Assembly (NCBI RefSeq): GCF_030409875.1
Contig: NZ_JAUFQR010000001.1
Location: 620,001-684,000, forward strand
Direction: 5' to 3'
Length of the DNA: 64,000 bases
From: Chryseobacterium tructae
Lineage (GTDB): Bacteria > Bacteroidota > Bacteroidia > Flavobacteriales > Weeksellaceae
Part shown: piece by piece, positions 26,911 to 35,706 of the stretch
Layout: each line of letters starts with the position of its first letter
How positions within the stretch are numbered: position 1 is the first letter of the stretch
Translations under genes and position numbers: made by a program
Notes under the pieces: model-generated
The model's database searches: none
What the model was told of the DNA's origin: nothing
The model's input: only the letters and a program-made list of their open reading frames with translations

Positions 26911-26939
26911 ACCAAGCTCCGAAGCCTTCAGAGCTTGGT
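26911..26939. terminator. Bidirectional hairpin terminator
   Basis: ACCAAGCTC / GAGCTTGGT arms with a CGAAGCCTTCA loop, followed by TTTTAAA. Related in sequence (AAGCTCCGAAG) to the terminator after the other XRE gene at 23646. Confidence 0.8.
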
Positions 26940-26970
26940 TTTAAAGGGACTATTTTTATTTTACTGTCAC

Positions 26971-26997
26971 AAAGTCAGGAGACTTTGCGCAGCGGGG
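26971..26997 (+). repeat. AAAGTC-hairpin GCGCAGCGGGG repeat, copy 4
   Basis: AAAGTCAGGAGACTTT followed by GCGCAGCGGGG. It matches 23707-23733 with two differences and occupies the same place after an XRE gene and terminator. Confidence 0.6.
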
Positions 26998-27029
26998 CAT
27001 ATTTGATGTCGAATAATTTTGTACGAAGT

Positions 27030-27521
27030 TTATGTATTCGTAAAAAGTTTTTTAATCTTCTCAATCACATTTTGTAAAAAGGTTAATTCATACCCAATAT
27101 GTTTACAATGCAAAGCTTCTACAAATTCAGGTAAATTGTAATAAATATTTACTTTTAGCGTTACCATTTTTTTGTTTTGAGCATTGAATAAACTTATAAA
27201 TTCAATTCCATCATCATCAACTCCATTTTTATATCCAAGAATATCCTTTAAGCGTATAGTTTTTTTTATTACTAAGAAGTTACGATAGACTAGATTTTCG
27301 CGTTGAATATTAGCAAGTATCAATTCATAATAATTCTTTTTCACTACTAGGAAAATTGTAAATAGAAAGAGTAAAATAAAGTAACTGAACCATAGATAAT
27401 GACCTTGTGACGCCATATTTTGATATGCTGCTTCGGTAAAAATAAATGGCAAGGAGAATGAAAAAAAAGAAACTATCGTTCTGAAAAAAACAATGAAATA
27501 ATTTTTTATTTTTAGTATCAT
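27030..27521 (-). CDS. Hypothetical two-TM protein with PH-like domain
   Basis: 163 residues. Two membrane segments (about 8-27 and 43-62) precede a cytoplasmic domain (NIQRENLVYRNFLVIKKTIR, LKDILGYKNGVDDDGIEFIS) that resembles a bacterial PH-like fold. Same architecture as 3238-3747 but different sequence. The first gene after groEL-tail copy 4. Confidence 0.6.
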   Translation of the reverse strand: MILKIKNYFIVFFRTIVSFFSFSLPFIFTEAAYQNMASQGHYLWFSYFILLFLFTIFLVVKKNYYELILANIQRENLVYRNFLVIKKTIRLKDILGYKNGVDDDGIEFISLFNAQNKKMVTLKVNIYYNLPEFVEALHCKHIGYELTFLQNVIEKIKKLFTNT

Positions 27522-27678
27522 TACATTTTTATTGATTTGCTTTTTAAGTAAAATCCAATTATCAAATATATGAAACTTTGCAACTTTTAAAAATACGTTT
27601 CTTTGTTATTTTGTCCTGTAAAATACAGAAATCTCTAGATCAATATTCAATGTTATAAAAAACAATATCAAACAAAAA

Positions 27679-27927
27679 AAACGCACTACAAAAAGCAGAG
27701 CGGTTATATATTAAATTGTCTCAAAGACATGTTGCTACATCATTCCTTGCATTCCACCACCCATTGGCATAGCTGGTTCAGGGCTCTTTACTTCAGTGAT
27801 AAAACATTCAGTTGTTAAAAGCATTCCAGATACAGAAGCTGCGTTTTCAAGGACAACTCTTGTTACTTTAGTTGGGTCAATGATTCCTGCTTCAATCATG
27901 TGAATATACTCATCAGTTTCCGAAGTT
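27679..27927 (-). repeat. groEL-tail copy 4
   Basis: Minus-strand match to the last ~190 bases of groEL plus spacer and terminator (hairpin with CCGCTCTGC / GCAGTGCG-like arms near 27681-27702). The coding part still reads ...[20 protein letters not shown], but the stop-codon region is rearranged and the upstream end differs after CAGTTTCCGAAGT, consistent with a small deletion relative to groEL. Confidence 0.85.
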
Positions 27928-27958
27928 TTATTACATTGCAGAATATGAATTCCTAGAA

Positions 27959-28732
27959 TCAGTCAAGAATTTTTTTCATAATTTCAATTGCTTCTGCACG
28001 TGGCTCTTCAAAATTCTCGAATTTTTTTCTAAAAAAATAGAATAATGCATTATTGTACATTGGAAAACTAATAAAAATATATTCAGATGATTGGTGGAAA
28101 AATTCAAAATGTGGTTCCTTCGTTTTAAAAATTACTAAAGAGTTTAGATTTGATGACTTATTTTTTATAGAAATATTCCGTTGAATAAACTTAAGATTAC
28201 TCAATGCTTTAAAAGGATTCATTTCCCAAAAGTGATTCATCCAAGAAACAGGAAGTATTCCAAAATCGGAGAAAGGTTCATTAGCATATTTTATGTATTT
28301 TAACCTATTAGAAAACACTTGAAGTTTATATTCTAAAATCTCAAGCCACCGGATAATATTTTCTAAATCATTATTATCATAATATTTATTTTTTTCAAGA
28401 TTTTCTAAAATAAATATTATTTTTTTTTCAATTTCCGCTAAAACTGAATTATTGCAATTATTGCATGCTGGGACAACGCTTTTTAAATAAGAAATTGATT
28501 GCTGATTTACTTTTATTTCAAATCCAATATTTGTTTTATTTTGAAATAGCCATTTGGGGAGAACATGTTCCTTTGTTAATTTCTTTTGTGTCTTACAAAA
28601 GACACAAATCTCTGAACCTACATTTAATGTTGCTGGATGAAACCTATAAAAAACATCTTCAGCAATTTCAGACCCATATTTTCTGAAATTTACTCTAAGA
28701 GGAATGAATAAAGAGTTTATTTTTTTTGACAT
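27959..28732 (-). CDS. HNH-endonuclease-like protein
   Basis: 257 residues. An HNH-type zinc site is visible: Cys43-x2-Cys46, then KEHVLPKW with His56, and a second pair Cys90-x2-Cys93 (ACNNCNN). The remaining 160 residues are helical with aromatic clusters and no recognised domain. HNH proteins of this pattern are often DNA-cutting subunits in restriction or anti-phage systems. It sits as a single gene between two groEL-tail copies. Confidence 0.75.
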   Translation of the reverse strand: MSKKINSLFIPLRVNFRKYGSEIAEDVFYRFHPATLNVGSEICVFCKTQKKLTKEHVLPKWLFQNKTNIGFEIKVNQQSISYLKSVVPACNNCNNSVLAEIEKKIIFILENLEKNKYYDNNDLENIIRWLEILEYKLQVFSNRLKYIKYANEPFSDFGILPVSWMNHFWEMNPFKALSNLKFIQRNISIKNKSSNLNSLVIFKTKEPHFEFFHQSSEYIFISFPMYNNALFYFFRKKFENFEEPRAEAIEIMKKILD

Positions 28733-28790
28733 TTTTATAATGAGGGCAATATTATAATAGATTTAGCTAATTTAAAATTTTATCATAAAA

Positions 28791-29065
28791 TTCTATTACG
28801 GTAAACCACAAAAAACCGCCCTACAAAAGCAGAACGGTTTATATATTAAATTTGTCTTAGCGACTTGCTATTACATCATTCCTGGCATTCCACCACCCAT
28901 TGGCATAGCTGGTTCAGCGCTCTTCACTTCAGTGATAACACATTCAGTTGTTAAAAGCATTCCAGATACAGAAGCTGCATTTTCAAGGGCAACTCTTGTT
29001 ACTTTAGTTGGGTCAATGATACCTGCTTCAAGCATTTGAACATACTCGTCAGTTTTAGCATTGTA
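28791..29065 (-). repeat. groEL-tail copy 1 (almost identical to groEL)
   Basis: From 28838 to 29065 only about three differences from the intact groEL were seen by eye over about 228 bases. The reading frame is complete to the GMM stop. Similarity ends exactly at GCATTGTA (29058-29065), the same point as in copy 2. An in-frame ATG in VQMLEAG could start a GroEL C-terminal peptide of about 54 residues. The terminator hairpin is at 28816-28837. Confidence 0.9.
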
Positions 29066-29148
29066 TTAGAAGGATTTAAACTTCCGATTGTTTATTTGAA
29101 TAAAGTTGAGATATTTTGTACAGTCAAAACTTTAATCTGTAGTAGAGA

Positions 29149-29808
29149 TTAGTAAGTTGTAACTTTTAATAATCCATCAATTCCACTTTTCCCATATAGA
29201 CTTACTGCCTGATTTTTGGACGTATAATCTATTTGTTTAATATCTAATTTATCTAATGTTTCAATAAGTTTTCCTTCTTCGTAGCTTGTAATATTCCAAT
29301 TGATCATTAACATAGGTTTTTTTCCTAGTTCGTCAGTTTCGATTTTTGTTTTCAGAAATGTTGAGACATCATATTTTTTTGAGGAATTATTTTCTATAGA
29401 ATAGTAGCTAGGTTTTTCAATATTTAAATTATACTCTTGGATTAATGTCCAGAATTTTTCAGACCAATTTTCTGTATCCCAAATTTTAATTTTTGAGTTG
29501 AGTATATATTCAATTTCAGATTTATTTTCTTTTTTATTAACTAACAAATTCGTCAATATATTAATATCATACGGATACTGAGATGCCTTTAATTTATCAA
29601 TTAAAAGTTGGTTAAAGGGTGTTAAGTCCACTTTGGATTCCTGTAGATGAAAAATGAAATTCCCCAAATTAACTCCCTTTTGAGTTTTTAAATTTGAAGA
29701 AATAAATATATTGCGTTCACTGTTATTCATTTTGTTTAAACCAAATGAATCACTCGTTTTACAACTTAAAATTATAGTCAGTAGAAAAGCGAATAATAAT
29801 CTCATCAT
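29149..29808 (-). CDS. Hypothetical lipoprotein ending in a TonB-plug-like motif
   Basis: 219 residues with lipoprotein signal MMRLLFAFLLTIILSC (Cys16). Most of the protein is unrecognised. The last 30 residues (DIKQIDYTSKNQAVSLYGKS, then GIDGLLKVTTY) closely resemble the end of TonB-dependent receptor plug domains (ALYGxxGxxGVIxITTK), although no barrel follows. It is second after the 174-residue membrane protein gene. Confidence 0.65.
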   Translation of the reverse strand: MMRLLFAFLLTIILSCKTSDSFGLNKMNNSERNIFISSNLKTQKGVNLGNFIFHLQESKVDLTPFNQLLIDKLKASQYPYDINILTNLLVNKKENKSEIEYILNSKIKIWDTENWSEKFWTLIQEYNLNIEKPSYYSIENNSSKKYDVSTFLKTKIETDELGKKPMLMINWNITSYEEGKLIETLDKLDIKQIDYTSKNQAVSLYGKSGIDGLLKVTTY

Positions 29809-29906
29809 CTATGTTTTTTATAAATTTACAAATTGTATTTATGTAAATAACAATAAGAATTGAATATATTGGATATTGAAAAGTTCTGCTACTTTCTTAG
29901 GCGTTT

Positions 29907-30431
29907 TTATCTTTCTTCTTTTTTCATTTTAATAGTGTCCAACAGATTTCTAAGACCAATTAAATTGTCTTTATCAATTTTCATTGTTATAGAATCAGTC
30001 TTTAAAATCCATTTTCCGTTTTCGTTCACACAAATTCCGTCTAAGAGTCCCCAAGAAGAACCTGGATTTAAGCTATAAGTCATATTAAATTTGTTTGTCT
30101 CTTTCCATCTTATCAACGAAAATGTAGTGTCGGCTTTTTTAAATACCCATTCTTCTAATCTTTTGTTTTGGTATCTGTCAATTCCCCTTCCAAACAAGTA
30201 AAACATTATAATTGAAGAAACGACTGAGTTTACAAGAAATACCTTTGAATACTCTTTCTTTTTCGCAAAAAACAGAATTCCAGCCACTATAAGATTAAGA
30301 ATAAAAACGAACGGAACTAAAAATATAATTCCTATTGAAACACTTGGATCTGGATCCATTTGATAAACCCATATCCAAATCAGCGCAAAATCAATAACAG
30401 CGAGTCCTAATATTTTATATAGTGTTTTCAT
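29907..30431 (-). CDS. Hypothetical membrane protein
   Basis: 174 residues with three hydrophobic segments (about 6-24, 31-54 and 62-80) and a soluble C-terminal part (ADTTFSLIRWKETNKFNMTY). It begins about 10 bases after the conserved groEL-type leader of copy 3, where the leader ATGAAAAAATAA is a dead start. It likely uses that leader's promoter. Confidence 0.6.
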   Translation of the reverse strand: MKTLYKILGLAVIDFALIWIWVYQMDPDPSVSIGIIFLVPFVFILNLIVAGILFFAKKKEYSKVFLVNSVVSSIIMFYLFGRGIDRYQNKRLEEWVFKKADTTFSLIRWKETNKFNMTYSLNPGSSWGLLDGICVNENGKWILKTDSITMKIDKDNLIGLRNLLDTIKMKKEER

Positions 30432-30440
30432 TTGTACTTA

Positions 30441-30673
30441 TTTTTTCATGTGTTATAGTTATTCATCAAATATAAAAAAACCGCCCCACAAAAGCAGAAC
30501 GGTTTATATATTAAATTTGTCTTAGCGACGTGCTATTACATCATTCCTGGCATTCCACCACCCATTGGCATGGCTGGTTCAGCGCTCTTTACTTCAGTGA
30601 TAACACATTCAGTTGTAAGAAGCATTCCAGGTACAGAAGCAGTGTTTCAAGGCAACTCTTGCTACTTTAGTTG
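30441..30673 (-). repeat. groEL-tail copy 3 with shared leader
   Basis: Minus-strand groEL end, stop, terminator (30481-30502), then TATATTTG (complement of 30467-30474) and the leader TAACTATAACACATGAAAAA. The stretch 30441-30531 is identical by eye to 31681-31771 at copy 2. The groEL part has small deletions and stops matching at 30673, shorter than copies 1 and 2. Confidence 0.88.
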
Positions 30674-30676
30674 TAT

Positions 30677-30709
30677 ATCCTTGTCAAGGTTTTAAACCTT
30701 GACAAGGAT
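30677..30709. repeat. Perfect 33-base inverted repeat
   Basis: ATCCTTGTCAAGGTTT and its exact complement around a single T. It abuts the broken end of groEL-tail copy 3. It can act as a strong terminator and is of the dispersed palindrome type common in flavobacterial genomes. Confidence 0.75.
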
Positions 30710-30851
30710 GCCAATCCGGCTATCTTTGCCCAGAATTTAAGCCTTACAAATAAAAAACTGTTCTACAAAAAGCAGAAGGGTAGTCTATTAATTTACCATT
30801 CTGCTACCACATACAATCTGTCTTTCTGTTAACCATTACTTAATGGTTCCA

Positions 30852-31047
30852 GAATATTCCTTTGCGGTTCTAAACTCCTCCGATGGTGTATAGAACTCCT
30901 CCGTTGGGGTTCTCCAACCGGAAATTTGGTATTCCCAACCTCTCAGCAAGACCTGAAGACCTCATAGGAGCATTTCGGAACATCAAAATAGCGTTTCAGA
31001 ACCTCAACCAATATATCTGGAACCTCAAATGATGAGTTTGGGAGACA
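30852..31047 (-). repeat. 21-base-period array
   Basis: On the minus strand GAGGTTC-like units recur every 21 bases (complement starts at 31021, 31000, 30979, 30958, 30937, then 30916, 30894 and 30873 with weaker match). The first 8-12 bases of each unit are conserved and the rest varies. It lies in the 400-base gene-free gap 30674-31080; nothing else is seen there except a weak groEL-terminator-like stretch near 30760. Confidence 0.6.
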
Positions 31048-31080
31048 CTTTTGCCAATACTATGTGATACAGCGTATTTT

Positions 31081-31689
31081 TTATATATCAATTCTTACAT
31101 CAGGATTATAATGATATATTCCGTCCGATTTTGCGGTTAATTCACCATTTTTTTTGATTGTAATCATAAAGCCTTCTTTTTTCAATGAAGGTGATGTAGA
31201 GATTTTGGATAAGTATAAAATAAATTCATCTTTAGATTCTTTGTAGATGTTTCCGTTTTTATAATCCTGATCCATTACATATCCATATAACATAGCAACA
31301 AACATGGCTTCTTCAATGTTATTTATTTCGCCAAGAAAATGATACAGTTCTTTTCCATGGGTAATATATTCTGGCTTATTATTCTTGTTTATGGCATAAA
31401 AATAGGAATAGCAACCTCCAGGCAGACAAGGGAAAAATCCATAGGAGTCGCTTTCTGTACGCTTAGGATTTATCTTCCTATTTCCTTTTTGATAGAGTAT
31501 ATTATTGGTTTTAAAATCATAATGTACCAAAGCCCAAATTTTATAATCCGTATTAGGCTTTATCTTTTTTACTAAATCTATAATATCATTGATTTTGGGT
31601 ATTAAAAGAAATCCGTTTTTTTCATTCTGTTGCGAAAAAACAAAAATACTTGTAAAGAAGAAAAGTAAAATAGACAGTATTTTTTTCAT
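31081..31689 (-). CDS. Secreted hypothetical protein
   Basis: 202 residues with signal peptide MKKILSILLFFFTSIFVFSQ. The mature part (IKPNTDYKIWALVHYDFKTN, GFFPCLPGGCYSYFYAINKN) has two cysteines that may pair. No family recognised. Its ATG lies inside the conserved leader of groEL-tail copy 2: the shared block ends at ATGAAAAA. Confidence 0.65.
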   Translation of the reverse strand: MKKILSILLFFFTSIFVFSQQNEKNGFLLIPKINDIIDLVKKIKPNTDYKIWALVHYDFKTNNILYQKGNRKINPKRTESDSYGFFPCLPGGCYSYFYAINKNNKPEYITHGKELYHFLGEINNIEEAMFVAMLYGYVMDQDYKNGNIYKESKDEFILYLSKISTSPSLKKEGFMITIKKNGELTAKSDGIYHYNPDVRIDI

Positions 31690-31962
31690 GTGTTATAGTT
31701 ATTCATCAAATATAAAAAAACCGCCCCACAAAAGCAGAACGGTTTATATATTAAATTTGTCTTAGCGACTTGCTACTACATCATTCCTAGCATTCCACCA
31801 CCCATTGGCATAGCTGGTTCAGTACTCTTCACTTCAGTGATTACACATTCAGTTGTTAAAGCATTCCAGATACAGAAGCTGCGTTTTCAAGGGTAACTCT
31901 TGTTATTTTAGTTGGGTCAATAATTTCTGCTTCAAGCGTTTGAATATACTTTCAGCGTTGTA
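31681..31962 (-). repeat. groEL-tail copy 2 with shared leader
   Basis: Minus-strand groEL end starting exactly at GCGTTGTA/TACAACGC (31955-31962), the same boundary as copy 1, through stop, terminator (31721-31742), TATATTTG (complement of 31707-31714) and leader up to the next ATG. A one-base deletion in TTAAAAGC has broken the GroEL frame and substitutions are more frequent than in copy 1. Confidence 0.88.
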
Positions 31963-31994
31963 TTCAAAGATTATTAATTACATAATTGATCTTT

Positions 31995-32642
31995 TTAGTT
32001 GCGGTAAACTATTAAGAGTATGATAAGGATTGCTGGTACAATAATTAAAATATGATAAAGAAAATATGAATGTAAATAGTACTCAGATTTATATTTTATT
32101 ATTTGCCAATAATTCAATTCATGATAACTTGCTTTTTTTGTTTTGAAAATATTATTGTCTATTTGTAAATGATTGTCGTATTTCTCAAGTACTTTTTGAT
32201 AGGAAATAGATATTTCTTCAGTGAATTGATTTTTTCTTTCCTGAGAAGGATTTTCTTCAAGAGTTTTAAAAATTCTAAGCTTATTGTAAATCTCAGATAA
32301 TTCAAGACCACAATTATGAAATTCTTTAGATTTCAGCGTATAATCTTTTGAGCTTTCTATTTGCCCGAATACTAGAGCAAGAATTGACAAGCTAGTTATT
32401 AAATATGCTAATAAATTGTCGTCAATAATTTTCGAATTTATATTATAGACAGTAATTAAACCAGCAATTGTCAAATAAACAGAAATCATATTTATTGCAA
32501 GGTTTGATAATTTCCCAGTTCTTATGAGCCTGGAACTGGCATTAAACCTACAACCTTTAGTAACCCATATTTTGTAATTTAACTCTTCTAGGAACGTTTT
32601 ATTTAAGTAGTCGCTATATCTTCTCTGTTGTGTATTTGACAT
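31995..32642 (-). CDS. SLATT-like two-TM effector protein
   Basis: 215 residues. The N-terminal part resembles the SLATT domain, family 5: a helix with YKIWVTKGCRFNASSRLIRT, then two membrane segments at about 45-66 (LAINMISVYLTIAGLITVYN) and 79-98 (LAYLITSLSILALVFGQI), a long helical region, and a C-terminal membrane segment at about 190-213. SLATT proteins are predicted membrane-permeabilising effectors of nucleotide-signalling and retroelement immune systems. No sensor or cyclase gene is adjacent, so it is solitary here. It is the cargo nearest the intact groEL. Confidence 0.65.
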   Translation of the reverse strand: MSNTQQRRYSDYLNKTFLEELNYKIWVTKGCRFNASSRLIRTGKLSNLAINMISVYLTIAGLITVYNINSKIIDDNLLAYLITSLSILALVFGQIESSKDYTLKSKEFHNCGLELSEIYNKLRIFKTLEENPSQERKNQFTEEISISYQKVLEKYDNHLQIDNNIFKTKKASYHELNYWQIIKYKSEYYLHSYFLYHILIIVPAILIILLIVYRN

Positions 32643-32730
32643 AGGTAAAAGTTTTTATAGAATATTTAGATTTGTTGATCTAAATTTAAAATAACGAAAT
32701 AATACTTCCTTACGGAAAACTGTAAAAAAA

Positions 32731-32752
32731 CCGCTCTACAAAAGCAGAGCGG
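32731..32752 (-). terminator. groEL terminator
   Basis: CCGCTCT / AGAGCGG hairpin followed on the minus strand by T7. The same hairpin, with compensatory or near-compensatory changes, ends every groEL-tail copy. Confidence 0.9.
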
Positions 32753-32785
32753 TTAATATATTAAATTTGTCTTAGCGACTTGCTA

Positions 32786-34515
<1,730 letters not shown>

Positions 34516-34520
34516 GAGTC

Positions 34521-34799
34521 TTATCCGATAATTCCTAATAAATCAGCTTCTCTTACAATTAAGTAATCTTTACCTTCTAACTTCAATTCAGCACCTGAAT
34601 ATTTTCCATAAAGAACTTTGTCACCTACCTGAACAGTGGTAGGCTCATCTTTTTTACCAGGGCCTACTGCCACTACAGTACCTTCTTGCGGCTTTTCCTT
34701 TGCAGTATCCGGGATAATAATACCTGAAGCTGTTTTAGTTTCTGCTGCGATTGGCTCTACCAGAACTCTGTCTGCCAATGGTTTAAAGTTTACTGACAT
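34521..34799 (-). CDS. groES: Co-chaperonin GroES
   Basis: 92 residues, full length: [20 protein letters not shown], with the mobile loop region [20 protein letters not shown] that contacts GroEL. First gene of the groES-groEL operon. No CIRCE element (TTAGCACTC-N9-GAGTGCTAA) is visible upstream; a TGGCAGA direct repeat lies at about 34874 and 34903 instead and may be a heat-shock control site, which is inference. Confidence 0.98.
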   Translation of the reverse strand: MSVNFKPLADRVLVEPIAAETKTASGIIIPDTAKEKPQEGTVVAVGPGKKDEPTTVQVGDKVLYGKYSGAELKLEGKDYLIVREADLLGIIG

Positions 34800-34914
34800 A
34801 ATATATTTATTTTTTAATTATTTCTGTGTTGTAATTCTCTAAATGTATGCCATGAGACGGGGATGGCTGAAATGGCAGACTTTTACTTAGGAATGTGAAA
34901 ATTTGGCAGAAAAA

Positions 34915-35706
34915 TTATTTTTTGCGGGCTGGAAATCCAAAAAGATAGCTCGTCGCTACAGGGACTATAAACAAAAGAACGGTAATGAAAGACACTAAAA
35001 TTTCCATGGTATGACTGGCCAGAAAGTGAGCAAATGCCGTAGCAGGGTAGAAGTGCTCATATAATGATAAACTTAGTTTAACTCCTAAAATAGCAATCAC
35101 TATAAAAGCTGCCGTTTCCAGAAAAGGAAATACCTGCATAAGACGAACAAACCATTGTGCAATAAATCTCATCGCCAAAATTCCTATAAAAACGCCAATG
35201 GTAATCAAAAGTAAATTGTCGGAGAAAGCTACTGCTGCAAAAACATTATCTATAGAAAAAGCAAGATCCATAATCTCTACAATAGCAACCGTTGCCCAGA
35301 ACTGCCCCAATAATCCAATCGAATTTTTATACAGCCAACTGGATTCTTTGTCCGGATTTTCCTCTGCACCATCTTCATTGTCTTTATTTTTAATCTTTTT
35401 AATAAACCAGTCCAAGGAGATATAGATCAGGTACAGTCCTCCCAACGGTTTCAGCCACCAGACGGAAATCAGTACGGAAGCGAAAATAAGAGCCAGTCCA
35501 CGAAATACATATGCTCCGATAATTCCGTATTTCAGGGCTTTTTTCCTTTGATTTTCGGGGAGATCCATTACGATCGTTGCCAATACTGCTGCATTGTCTA
35601 CAGAGAGAAGGCTTTCGATAAGGATAAGATTGCCGATAATGGCTATTGATTTTGCGGGGTTTTGTAATAAGTCATTGAAGAGGTAGGTGAAATCAGGAAA
35701 CATCAT
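34915..35706 (-). CDS. TerC-family integral membrane protein
   Basis: 263 residues, seven to eight membrane segments, with the TerC pattern: LILIESLLSVDNAAVLATIV and ATVAIVEIMDLAFSIDNVFA, the two acidic (S/V)DN motifs. Members are metal (manganese) exporters or were linked to tellurium resistance. The start overlaps the symporter gene by 14 bases, so it is part of the transport operon. Confidence 0.92.
   Translation of the reverse strand: MMFPDFTYLFNDLLQNPAKSIAIIGNLILIESLLSVDNAAVLATIVMDLPENQRKKALKYGIIGAYVFRGLALIFASVLISVWWLKPLGGLYLIYISLDWFIKKIKNKDNEDGAEENPDKESSWLYKNSIGLLGQFWATVAIVEIMDLAFSIDNVFAAVAFSDNLLLITIGVFIGILAMRFIAQWFVRLMQVFPFLETAAFIVIAILGVKLSLSLYEHFYPATAFAHFLASHTMEILVSFITVLLFIVPVATSYLFGFPARKK

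Noticed and set aside
30755-30830. A seventh, very decayed groEL terminator copy
   Set aside because: Partial match to the hairpin (CTGTTCTACAAAAAGCAGAAG) but no clear groEL coding remains, so it was not listed as a copy.
30852-31047. CRISPR array
   Set aside because: Units are 21 bases with no separate constant repeat and spacer, and no cas genes are present.
25652-32752. Separate functional groEL genes
   Set aside because: The copies contain only the last ~60 codons and most have broken frames or no start.
34800-34914. CIRCE element upstream of groES
   Set aside because: No TTAGCACTC-N9-GAGTGCTAA motif is present.
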